Assembly: GCA_963698405.1 (NCBI GenBank)
Contig: CAVOQT010000013.1
Coordinates: 1 to 13,835, forward strand
Origin: SHZI01 sp963698405
GTDB taxonomy: Bacteria > Pseudomonadota > Gammaproteobacteria > Steroidobacterales > GCA-2729495
DNA: 13,835 bases
Direction: 5' to 3'
Below are positions 1-7,366 of this stretch, in pieces. The position numbers and the translations under genes are program-made. Every line of letters begins with the position of its first letter. The stretch's first letter is position 1. The notes beneath the pieces were generated by a model. It was given only the letters and a program-made list of their open reading frames with translations. It searched no databases and was not told where the DNA came from.

Positions 1-912
1 AAGGGCGGTACATCCGATACTGAACTCGACAATACCGATCAAGCGTTTCACGCCGAACTGGTAAATCTGCCACTTGAACGCCGCATTGTGACTGCAGGCG
101 GTCGTATCTCAACCTCGCTCTTTGAAGCAGCTGCAGACGCCCGTATCTCGGAAAAGTCGGTCATGAAGCTGGCCGATATTTTTGCATGGGATATCGATTT
201 TGTTCGCGATATCAATACTGGCGATGAATTTACCCTCGTTTATGAGGAGCTCTGGCGCGACGGGAAAAAACTCGGCGAAGGCGAAATTCTGGCCGCCGAG
301 TTCACTAACCGCGGTGGACGCTTTACAGCCATCCGCTTTGAAGAAGCTGATGGCCGCGCCGACTATTACTCGACCGATGGCAGGCCGATGCGCAAGGCAT
401 TCGTTCGTGCGCCAGTGTCATTTGCCCGGATCAGCTCCAAGTTCAACCCGAACCGTCGCCATCCCATCCTGAATACAATTCGTGCCCACCAAGGCGTCGA
501 TTACGCGGCGCAGACCGGAACCCCGGTGAAGGCCTCAGGCAATGGCAAGGTGATCTTCCGCGGCTGGAAGAGCGGCTATGGCAACACCCTGATCCTGCAG
601 CACGGCGGCAATATCACGACCCTGTATGCACATCTTTCCCGATTTGCCAGAACCAGCAGCTATGGCTCGAAGGTGCGCCAAGGCGAGGTAATCGGCTATG
701 TCGGAGCAACGGGCCTGGCAACCGCTGCACACCTGCACTACGAATATCGGAAAAATGGGGTTCACCTGAACCCGCAGACCGTAATTCTCCCACCGGCCGA
801 GCCACTACGCGGCACTGAACTGATGGCTTTCCAGACCACGGCACAGCCGCTTCTTGCCCGCATCTCAAGCCGGCAGACGGCCGTCGCTGCAAACCGCCCG
901 GCGTCCCGCTAA
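1..912 (+). CDS. M23 family (LytM-type) zinc metallopeptidase, 5'-truncated
   Basis: This is the C-terminal 303 codons of a cell-wall endopeptidase that would cleave peptidoglycan peptide cross-links in the periplasm. The reading frame is open from base 1. A GTG at 88 lies inside conserved sequence, so it is probably not the start, and the real start lies before the window. The LytM domain occupies roughly 460-770. It has all the expected zinc and catalytic residues: HxxxD (His codon 487, Asp codon 499), YAHLS near 630, and the HLH motif with His codons at 730 and 736. The preceding region, with ELAEIF-like and DIDF/TLVYEE-type sequence, matches the spacer domain of MepM/YebA-type proteins. 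LysM or OapA domains and a signal peptide would be expected upstream but are not visible. The stop is TAA at 910. The last 40 codons are a low-complexity, Ala/Arg/Thr-rich tail. Family assignment is firm. The exact orthologue (mepM-like) is inferred. Confidence 0.93.
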   Translation, partial: KGGTSDTELDNTDQAFHAELVNLPLERRIVTAGGRISTSLFEAAADARISEKSVMKLADIFAWDIDFVRDINTGDEFTLVYEELWRDGKKLGEGEILAAEFTNRGGRFTAIRFEEADGRADYYSTDGRPMRKAFVRAPVSFARISSKFNPNRRHPILNTIRAHQGVDYAAQTGTPVKASGNGKVIFRGWKSGYGNTLILQHGGNITTLYAHLSRFARTSSYGSKVRQGEVIGYVGATGLATAAHLHYEYRKNGVHLNPQTVILPPAEPLRGTELMAFQTTAQPLLARISSRQTAVAANRPASR

Positions 913-927
913 GCCACCCGCAAGGGC

Positions 928-960
928 ACCTGCCTTAGCCAAACTTGGCTACCTGCAGGT
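928..960. other. Intergenic hairpin downstream of the M23 peptidase gene
   Basis: The sequence shows two nested inverted repeats. ACCTGC (928-933) pairs with GCAGGT (955-960). Inside it, TAGCCAA (936-942) pairs with TTGGCTA (945-951), leaving a small internal loop. No T-run follows, so this is not a canonical intrinsic terminator. It could act as an RNA-stabilising or 3'-end structure for the peptidase transcript, or as a protein-binding dyad upstream of ppk. The role is not determined. Confidence 0.5.
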
Positions 961-1002
961 TATGACAAGTGTGACCTGTGCAACGCCCCTATTTTGTTGC
1001 CC

Positions 1003-1011
1003 TGCTATAGT
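1003..1011 (+). promoter_or_regulatory. Candidate extended -10 promoter element for ppk
   Basis: TGCTATAGT at 1003-1011 fits the extended -10 form (TGn followed by TATAAT-like). No good -35 hexamer sits 16-18 bp upstream. A transcript from here would start near 1018. That would exclude a TTG at 994 as the ppk start and favour the TTG at 1039. Prediction by eye only. Confidence 0.35.
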
Positions 1012-1038
1012 TTTGCCCGGATCTGCGGGTTACATCTC

Positions 1039-3138
1039 TTGGACACGCCAAACCTCAAACTGCCCGAGCACTTTATTAATCGGGAACTCAGCGCACTGGA
1101 ATTCAATCAGCGCGTTCTGCATCAGGTCAAGGACCAGACGATCCCGCTTCTTGAGCGGCTGAAGTTTCTTTGTATCGTCTCTACAAACCTGGACGAGTTT
1201 TTCGAGATACGCGTCAGCGGCCTGCGTCAGCGCCAGGAACTCGGGCTGCCGCCACAAGGGCCGGATATGCTGAGTACCAGTCAGGCACTGAACGACATCA
1301 GTCAACGTGCGCACCAGCTTGTCGACGAACAATATCGTCTGCTCAACAGGGAGCTGATCCCCGCTCTGGAGACCGCCGGAATACGATTTGTGCGTCGGAC
1401 CCGATGGCGGCCAGCACATCGCGAATGGTTACGTAACCACTTTCATCGTGAAATAGAACCAGTACTCAGCCCGATCTCACTTGATCCGGCACGGCCATTC
1501 CCCAGGATTCTCAACAAGAGCCTGAACTTTGTCGTGGGACTGAGCGGCACACATGCCTTTGGCCGCCCATGCCATCGCGCGATCGTACAGGCACCGCGAT
1601 CCCTGCCACGCCTGATTCGTCTTGACCCGTCGCTACCGGACACCGGACCGAATGATTTCGTTTTTCTTTCTTCGGTAATCCATGCCTTTGTCGATGAACT
1701 CTTTAACGGCATGGAGATCCAGGGCTGCTACCAGTTCCGTGTAACCCGCAACAGTGATCTGTATGTAGAAAGCGAGGAAGTCGAGGACCTCATGCAGGTA
1801 CTCGAAGGACAATTGATCGCCACTCGTTATGGTCAGGCCGTCCGCATGGAAGTTGCACATAATTGCCCCAAGGAGCATGTGGACTTCCTGCTTGAGATGT
1901 TTGAACTCGACGAACAGGATCTCTATCGGGTGGATGGCCCCGTCAACCTGAATCGACTGCTGGCGGTCTACGAGCTGACTGGTCGCGGCGACCTCCGGAA
2001 TTTACCGTTCACACCCGGACTACAGAAGACCATGCTTGCCGCAGACGATATCTTCTCGGCCATCCGCAACAACGACATCCTGTTACACCACCCGTATGAG
2101 TCGTTCGCCCCGGTGATCGATTTTTTTGACCGGGCTTCTGAAGACCCCGATGTACTGGCAATCAAGCTGACCCTCTATCGAACAGGTGCCGAGTCACCAA
2201 TCGTGGATGCGCTGGTAAGAGCCGCCCAGGCAGGCAAGGAAATAACGGTAAGCATCGAACTTCGCGCCCGCTTCGATGAGGCGGCAAACATCCTGCTCGC
2301 GAACCGGCTCCAGGAAGCCGGTGCGCATGTTGTCTATGGCGTGGTGGGCTTCAAAACCCACTGCAAGCTGGCACTTGTTGTACGCAGGGAAGACGGCCGA
2401 CTGAAGCGCTATGCACATCTGGGTACCGGTAACTATCACTCTGCAACTGCACGCCTCTACACTGACTACAGCCTGCTTACCGCAGATGAGACCATGGCCC
2501 AGGACGTTCACCACGTCTTTATGCAACTGACCAGCCTGACCAGGCGTGCACCCCTGGTGCGCCTCTATCAGGCACCGTTCAACCTGCATGAACGCATCCT
2601 GGAGCATATCGACACCGAGATCCGCAATGTCGAGGCGGGAGGTGCGGGCCATATCATCGCCAAAATGAACGCTCTGGTTGAGCCAGAAGTAATTCAGGCC
2701 CTGTACAGGGCCTCATCCGCAGGTGTCATGATCGACCTGATCGTGCGTGGCATCTGCTGTCTGCGGCCCGGCATACCCGGCATTTCAGACAACATCAGGG
2801 TTCGTTCAATTGTCGGACGATTCCTGGAACATTCGCGTGTCTATTATTTCCACGCCAATGGCGACGAACAGGTTTTCTGCTCCAGCGCAGACTGGATGGA
2901 TCGCAATTTCTTCAGGCGTATTGAAGTGTGCTTCCCCATATCAGACCCGGCACTGAAGGCACGTATCCTGGCCGACCTGGATGCCAACCTCTCCGATAAC
3001 TGCCAGGCATGGGAGCTGCGTGGCAATGGCAGCTACCAGCACGCCAGCCCCGCACCAGACGCTGAACTGATCGCGGTTCAGAGCCAGCTGCTGACGCGAC
3101 TTGCGGAAAAGATCTCAGTTCCGACGCCGGATCGTTAA
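1039..3138 (+). CDS. ppk: Polyphosphate kinase 1 (PPK1)
   Basis: PPK1 reversibly transfers the gamma-phosphate of ATP to inorganic polyphosphate. The protein is 699 aa, close to the usual length of about 690. The N-terminal segment (INRELSALEFNQRVL and STNLDEFFEIRVSGL) is typical of the family. The two phospholipase-D-like halves carry the histidines equivalent to E. coli His435 and His592: His441 in GFKTHCK and His598 in FLEHSRVYYF. STGN-type sequence appears as GTGNYHSATARLYTDYS, and the C-terminal motif is SSADWMDRNFFRRIE. The start is uncertain. TTG at 1039 gives MDTPNLKLPEHFINREL, the family-like N-terminus. An upstream in-frame TTG at 994 would add 15 residues but lies before the predicted transcription start. 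No strong Shine-Dalgarno precedes either. The last 24 bp overlap the convergent ppx gene. Identity is secure. Confidence 0.96.
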   Translation: MDTPNLKLPEHFINRELSALEFNQRVLHQVKDQTIPLLERLKFLCIVSTNLDEFFEIRVSGLRQRQELGLPPQGPDMLSTSQALNDISQRAHQLVDEQYRLLNRELIPALETAGIRFVRRTRWRPAHREWLRNHFHREIEPVLSPISLDPARPFPRILNKSLNFVVGLSGTHAFGRPCHRAIVQAPRSLPRLIRLDPSLPDTGPNDFVFLSSVIHAFVDELFNGMEIQGCYQFRVTRNSDLYVESEEVEDLMQVLEGQLIATRYGQAVRMEVAHNCPKEHVDFLLEMFELDEQDLYRVDGPVNLNRLLAVYELTGRGDLRNLPFTPGLQKTMLAADDIFSAIRNNDILLHHPYESFAPVIDFFDRASEDPDVLAIKLTLYRTGAESPIVDALVRAAQAGKEITVSIELRARFDEAANILLANRLQEAGAHVVYGVVGFKTHCKLALVVRREDGRLKRYAHLGTGNYHSATARLYTDYSLLTADETMAQDVHHVFMQLTSLTRRAPLVRLYQAPFNLHERILEHIDTEIRNVEAGGAGHIIAKMNALVEPEVIQALYRASSAGVMIDLIVRGICCLRPGIPGISDNIRVRSIVGRFLEHSRVYYFHANGDEQVFCSSADWMDRNFFRRIEVCFPISDPALKARILADLDANLSDNCQAWELRGNGSYQHASPAPDAELIAVQSQLLTRLAEKISVPTPDR

Positions 3139-4620
3139 CCGGTAATCAGCTTCAGCAAGAAAACTCCGCTCACGCTCAAGATCGGCAAGAGTGAGCGGAT
3201 TGCTCGCCAGCCAGCCAGCGGGCAACTGCAGTTCCATCGATCGCCCATGGACCCGCAAGTGCAGGTCCGGAAGGGCCGTGTCAGTCCGACTGCGGTGAAA
3301 CAGTGCGGCAAGCCGCAACAGCAATGTCAGACGGAGCGCCGGGCGCTGCCATGCAGGCGGCAGATCATTAAAGCCTGCACGCTCAAACCTGCGCCTGTGA
3401 GCCAGCACAAGGCAGGCGAGCAGCAGTTGCTCCTCGCGCGGAAACCCGGGCATGTCTGCATTTTGCAGCACATAGGCACCATGTCGATGGTAGTGAGCAT
3501 GGGCAATATCCAGACCCAGTTCGTGCAGCTGTGCAGCCCAACCCAGCAGTTGCTCATGCTCGCTCGCGAGATCCCAGTCATCGCACACCTGATGAAACAG
3601 CACCGAGGCTGTTGCGGCCACACGTCCGGCTTGTGCAAGATCGACGTGATAGCGTGCTGCCATTGCGCGCACCGTGCGTACGCGTGAGTCCTCGTCTGTC
3701 AGCCGGCCGACCAGATCGTAAAGAATGCCTTCACGCAACGCGCCATCAGCCACGCTCATGCGCGGCAGCGCCATGGCCTGCATTACCTCAACGAGAATCG
3801 CAACACCAGCCGGAAAAACCTCGGCACGTTCCGTAGATAACTCAGGCAGGCGTATCGCTTCTACCCGTCCGAAGCCGATCATCGCATCGATCAGATATTC
3901 GAGACCATCAACACTGATGCCCTGTGGGGTGCGGCCCAGTGCGGTCAGCACCGAGTGTGCGGAACGAATACTGCCCGATGTTCCTGCAATCTGTGCTGGC
4001 TCAAAGCGCCGAAACATGGAGCGTACCGGCTCGAGTTCCAGTCGCGCCTGGATGCGGGCCTTGGCAAAACTCTTGACCGAGAGGCGCCCGTCCCGGAACG
4101 CCGTCTTGCCCAGACTGACGCAACCGATAGCAAGGCTTTCCATCGCCAGTGGCTCAAGCCCGCGGCCAACGATGATCTCCGTACTGCCACCACCAATATC
4201 GACCACCAACTGCGGACCATCGACACGCGGCAAGTGATGGCTTGCGCCCAGGTAGATCAGCCGAGCCTCCTCGATTCCGGAGATTATCTCTACTGGATGA
4301 CCGAGAGCCTTTGCCGCCTGCTGGAGGAAACGACCTGTACCGCGGGCATGTCGCAGGGTATTGGTACCCACCACCCGGACTTTGCCTGCCTTCACCGCCC
4401 GCAGGCGCTCGCCGAAGCGCTGCAGACATGCCAGCGCCACGCTTTGGCTGGACGCACTCAAGCGCTGGCGTTCGTCGAGGCCACCGCCCAAGCGGACCAT
4501 TTCCCGCAATCGGTCGATGACCGTCAGCTGTCCGTGATCAAAGCGGGCAACCAGCATGTGGAAGCTGTTTGAACCGAGATCGACCGCAGCCAGAACCTCA
4601 GGACCGCCGGTATCAGTCAT
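3115..4620 (-). CDS. ppx: Exopolyphosphatase (Ppx/GppA family)
   Basis: The protein is 501 aa and would remove terminal phosphates from polyphosphate, opposing PPK; pppGpp hydrolysis is possible in this family. It has the ASKHA fold signatures: phosphate-1 motif AAVDLGSNSFHMLVAR (residues 11-26), the Glu pair E117/E118 in IISGIEEARLI that includes the expected catalytic base, and DIGGGSTE (141-148). The C-terminal HD-like domain is present (HELGLDIAHAHYHRHGAYVL followed by LVLAHRRR). The start is ATG at 4620, six residues before conserved sequence. A more upstream in-frame ATG at 4722 would add 34 unrelated residues from inside rppH. The gene overlaps rppH by 8 nt (4613-4620), which suggests translational coupling. 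Its 3' end overlaps ppk on the other strand by 24 bp. The family is certain. The Ppx rather than GppA label rests on length and the ppk neighbour. Confidence 0.93.
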   Translation of the reverse strand: MTDTGGPEVLAAVDLGSNSFHMLVARFDHGQLTVIDRLREMVRLGGGLDERQRLSASSQSVALACLQRFGERLRAVKAGKVRVVGTNTLRHARGTGRFLQQAAKALGHPVEIISGIEEARLIYLGASHHLPRVDGPQLVVDIGGGSTEIIVGRGLEPLAMESLAIGCVSLGKTAFRDGRLSVKSFAKARIQARLELEPVRSMFRRFEPAQIAGTSGSIRSAHSVLTALGRTPQGISVDGLEYLIDAMIGFGRVEAIRLPELSTERAEVFPAGVAILVEVMQAMALPRMSVADGALREGILYDLVGRLTDEDSRVRTVRAMAARYHVDLAQAGRVAATASVLFHQVCDDWDLASEHEQLLGWAAQLHELGLDIAHAHYHRHGAYVLQNADMPGFPREEQLLLACLVLAHRRRFERAGFNDLPPAWQRPALRLTLLLRLAALFHRSRTDTALPDLHLRVHGRSMELQLPAGWLASNPLTLADLERERSFLAEADYRLTIRRRN

Positions 4621-5161
4621 GCCCTGCGCCGCCCCAGCCAGGCTGCCACCAGTCAGGCCGGGGTGGCAGGCCGGCCGGGAACACGAGGGGTCCAAGCTCG
4701 TGCAGAGCCTGGGCGTAGACATGCCGTTTGAAAAAGATGACCTCGCGTACCGGTTCCCAGTAGCTTGCCCAACGCCAGCGGTCGAATTCCGGCGTAGCAG
4801 TAGTGTCGAAACGGAGTACGGTTTCAGCCCCCGTCAGCCGAAGCAGATACCAGCGCTGTTTCTGACCAATGCACAAGGGGTGGATGTTTTTGCGTATGAA
4901 TTGATCCGGCAGCCGGTAACGCAACCAGTCACGAGTACAGCCGAGTACCTCGATATCCTGTGGCGTCAGGCCTATCTCTTCGTGGAGCTCACGAAACATC
5001 GCCTGCTCAACGGACTCACCAGACTGAATCCCGCCCTGGGGGAACTGCCACGAATTCTGGCCGACACGCCCACCGATCAACAGCGAGCCGCGTGTATCGC
5101 AGACAATGATGCCAACGTTCGCTCGAAAGCCTTCTCCATCAATCAGATCCACGGGCACCAT
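4613..5161 (-). CDS. rppH: RNA pyrophosphohydrolase (Nudix hydrolase RppH)
   Basis: RppH removes pyrophosphate from 5'-triphosphorylated mRNA, making it a substrate for RNase E decay. The protein is 182 aa, against 176 in E. coli. The Nudix box is complete at residues 43-65 (GX5EX7REUXEEXGU), with R57, E58, E61 and E62 in place. The RppH-specific QNSWQFPQGGI precedes it, and WLRYRLP and EFDRWRWASYWEPVREVIFFKRHVY follow. The start is ambiguous. ATG at 5161 begins MVPVDLIDGEGFR, but an AGGG sits directly against it. The same AGGG is 9 nt from a GTG at 5152, which would start the protein at MDLIDGEGFR. I keep the ATG and flag the GTG as equally likely. The stop codon is shared with the ppx start region, so rppH and ppx form an operon. 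Confidence 0.95.
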   Translation of the reverse strand: MVPVDLIDGEGFRANVGIIVCDTRGSLLIGGRVGQNSWQFPQGGIQSGESVEQAMFRELHEEIGLTPQDIEVLGCTRDWLRYRLPDQFIRKNIHPLCIGQKQRWYLLRLTGAETVLRFDTTATPEFDRWRWASYWEPVREVIFFKRHVYAQALHELGPLVFPAGLPPRPDWWQPGWGGAGHD

Positions 5162-5275
5162 CCCTGCTTGTAGGGCGATTCTTCCACATGTGTCGCGACA
5201 GTGTCACGGCGGTGATGCCCGTTCAAGTACACTTCGACTGCTCCAGAAACCCCCAACGCCCAGTGCCGGATCATC

Positions 5276-6259
5276 ATGCTGAAGGCGACACGCCCACTGT
5301 TGCTCATCCTCAGCGCGCTCAGCATCAGCGCACTGCTGCTGGCGCTGCTCGTGGGCAGCAGTGCAGCCGGACCAGGCACACTCATGGACTGGTGGTCCGG
5401 CAAAGCAGCCCCCGAAGCGCTTGAGGTGATGCTCCGCCTGCGGCTGCCGCGTGCACTGGCCGCCTTTGGCACCGGGGCAGCTCTCGCAGTGGCCGGTGCG
5501 CTCATGCAGGTATTGCTGCGGAATCCGTTGGCTGATCCCTACGTACTGGGCACTTCCAGTGGCGCAGCGGTTACCGCACTGGGCGCCATGCTACTGGGAG
5601 CATCCGGTCTGATGGTCGATGCGGCTGCCTTTGCCGGCGCGCTCTTCAGCACCCTGCTGGTGTTCAGCCTGGCGCGCGGCACAGGCGCATGGAACGCCAA
5701 CCGGCTTCTACTGACCGGCATTGTTGTTGCTGCAGGCTGGAGCGCCGTGGTCAGCCTGATGCTGGCCATCAGCCCGGATACAAAATTACGCGGCATCATC
5801 TTCTGGCTGATGGGTGATTTCGCGTTTGTGGAGCAGCCCGGCTCAATCCTGCTGGTAGCGGGCATCGGTGTTGCAGGCGGAATGTTGCTGGCCAGAACCC
5901 TCGATGTACTCGGGACAGGCGATGCTCAGGCGGCCCTGCTGGGCCTGGAAGTCAGGCGTACGCGAGTGATCATCTACGCCCTGAGTTCGTTGCTGACTGC
6001 TGTTGCCGTCACGACTGCCGGGGTTGTTGGCTTCGTGGGCCTGATCGTGCCGCATTTCATACGTCTGGCGGGCGGCAACAATCATCGCACCGTAATCCCC
6101 GCCTCGGCCCTGGCCGGCGGCACGCTGCTGGTTGTCGCCGACACACTGGCCCGGACGGTGCTAGCACCTCAGCAGCTTCCGGTTGGCGCCATCACGGCAG
6201 CGGTCGGTGTGCCGGCATTTTTGTTTCTGCTTCGACGCGATGCCAGAGATCGCGGCTGA
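5276..6259 (+). CDS. btuC: FecCD/BtuC-family ABC transporter permease (probable cobalamin permease)
   Basis: This 327-aa protein is a very hydrophobic inner-membrane permease of the BtuC/FecCD type (family topology: about 10 membrane helices, active as a dimer with two ATPases). Diagnostic sequence is RLRLPRALAAFGTGAALAVAGALMQ followed by RNPLADPYVLGTSSGAA (residues 82-98). Late in the protein, GVVGFVGLIVPHFIRL matches the segment that contacts the ATPase. The family imports B12, haem and ferric siderophores. The cobalamin assignment comes from the BtuD, BtuB, riboswitch and adenosyltransferase genes 1.8 kb downstream. ATG at 5276 has only a weak GGAT as ribosome binding site. No cobalamin riboswitch is visible in the 114 bp upstream. 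The last codons (DRG-stop) lie inside a REP-like hairpin, so the C-terminus may have been altered by it. Confidence 0.88.
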   Translation: MLKATRPLLLILSALSISALLLALLVGSSAAGPGTLMDWWSGKAAPEALEVMLRLRLPRALAAFGTGAALAVAGALMQVLLRNPLADPYVLGTSSGAAVTALGAMLLGASGLMVDAAAFAGALFSTLLVFSLARGTGAWNANRLLLTGIVVAAGWSAVVSLMLAISPDTKLRGIIFWLMGDFAFVEQPGSILLVAGIGVAGGMLLARTLDVLGTGDAQAALLGLEVRRTRVIIYALSSLLTAVAVTTAGVVGFVGLIVPHFIRLAGGNNHRTVIPASALAGGTLLVVADTLARTVLAPQQLPVGAITAAVGVPAFLFLLRRDARDRG

Positions 6260-6271
6260 AGCCGCTCCCAC
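6250..6271 (-). repeat. REP-like palindromic element
   Basis: On the minus strand this reads GTGGGAGCGGCTTCAGCCGC followed by GA. It is a perfect hairpin (AGCGGCTTCAGCCGC region) with the GTGGGAG head, closely resembling intergenic REP sequences of Pseudomonas and Xanthomonas relatives that are mobilised by RAYT transposases. Only one copy is seen in this window. It covers the btuC stop codon and ends 6 bp before the tyrA stop, a typical convergent-gene location where it could also act as a bidirectional 3' end structure. Confidence 0.7.
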
Positions 6272-6277
6272 GGCACC

Positions 6278-7366
6278 CTAGCGCCGGCTGGCGAGATAGT
6301 TTCGGCCTTGCTCCATCAGCTGTACGAAAGCAGCTTCATCACCGTTGCGGATGATCGCCGCAATCCGACCAACGGCCGCCTGCAGCTCCTCAACGACAGC
6401 CAGTCCCCAGGGATTCTGTGACTGGATCGAAAAATAGAGCTGCGGGCTCTCTTGGGCAACCCGCCCGGCAACCTCCAGCTGCGAGTCAAAGGTCGTACTG
6501 GAAATATCAGCAAGCTTTGGCACCGTCTCGCCGCTATCAGCCAGGGCCGTAAAGAAAGCGATATTGAGCGCATGGGACAAGCCCAGCACGTACGCCATCA
6601 GCCGGTCATGCTCATCGATGTCCATGCGGATCTGGGCCGCCATGGTGGACGCAAACAGCTGGGCGGCTTCGGTGGTGGCATCGGGACAGCCTGTATCGAG
6701 AAAAAGCACGTGGCGGCCGGACAGCAGTTCAGTATCCGGACCAAACATCGGGTGAATCGACGTAACCCTGCTGCCACACGCAGCCAGCTCTTTCAGCCTC
6801 TCAATGAAAGGTGATTTCAGCGAACCGATATCAAAGATCAGGCCGCTGCGTTTACGGGTCCCCAGCTCGGCAAGAATATCGGCCATGCGATCGATCGGCG
6901 CCGAAACCACGGTTATCGCAAAGCTGTCCGGAGTATCTCGCCAGTCCGGAGCATGTTTGAATCCGGCGAGCGGGCCGGACGGATCCGCTACGGTGACATC
7001 AAAGCCCTGCGAGTGCAGAAACTCGCTGAACCAGCGCCCCATCTTCCCGCTGCCACCGATCACCAATACCGGCTTGCCGGAACCCTGCCCCTCGGCACGC
7101 ACACGCGCCCGCTCCTGATTGGTCAGCGAGGACTGGATCAGCAGGCTGAACAGCGCCTCGGCCAAGCCGGTGGGCACACCCAGTCCGGTTGCCGCCAACC
7201 TGGCTTTGCCCAGAACCTGCTTTTCCCGCGCGAAGTCCCGCGTTGGCCGCCCGGAAGCACGCTTCCAGGCGCCGATCTCCCCGGACAACCGCTGACGCTC
7301 GGCCACCAATTCCAGAATCTGCCGGTCAATCGCCGACAACTGATCACGTAATTCTTCGAGGTCCAT
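6278..7366 (-). CDS. tyrA: Bifunctional chorismate mutase / prephenate dehydrogenase (T-protein)
   Basis: The protein converts chorismate to prephenate and then, with NAD+, to 4-hydroxyphenylpyruvate for tyrosine synthesis. It is 362 aa, against 373 in E. coli. The AroQ-type chorismate mutase domain covers about residues 1-90 and keeps the active-site set R7, R24, K35, R47, E48 and Q84. The dehydrogenase domain follows, with dinucleotide-binding GGSGKMG (104-110), the catalytic His205 in IHPMFGPD, and SHAL (264-267). An in-frame TTG at 7375 would add MLA. ATG at 7366 gives the standard MDLEELRDQL start and is preferred, although no strong Shine-Dalgarno is visible. The gene is monocistronic here and convergent with btuC. 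It separates btuC from btuD on the opposite strand, and nothing links it functionally to B12 uptake. Domain assignment is secure. Confidence 0.95.
   Translation of the reverse strand: MDLEELRDQLSAIDRQILELVAERQRLSGEIGAWKRASGRPTRDFAREKQVLGKARLAATGLGVPTGLAEALFSLLIQSSLTNQERARVRAEGQGSGKPVLVIGGSGKMGRWFSEFLHSQGFDVTVADPSGPLAGFKHAPDWRDTPDSFAITVVSAPIDRMADILAELGTRKRSGLIFDIGSLKSPFIERLKELAACGSRVTSIHPMFGPDTELLSGRHVLFLDTGCPDATTEAAQLFASTMAAQIRMDIDEHDRLMAYVLGLSHALNIAFFTALADSGETVPKLADISSTTFDSQLEVAGRVAQESPQLYFSIQSQNPWGLAVVEELQAAVGRIAAIIRNGDEAAFVQLMEQGRNYLASRR

Noticed and set aside
88..90. GTG as the true start of the M23 peptidase gene
   Set aside because: The frame is open to base 1 and the upstream codons (ending LPLERRIVTA) resemble the continuing family sequence, so the gene is simply cut by the window edge.
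959..987. Pho box upstream of ppk
   Set aside because: GTCA-containing repeats on the minus strand are spaced 9 bp apart, not the 11 bp required for PhoB half-sites.
994..1038. N-terminal extension of PPK from an upstream TTG
   Set aside because: The extra residues do not look like PPK1 and the codons span the likely -10 element (1003-1011).
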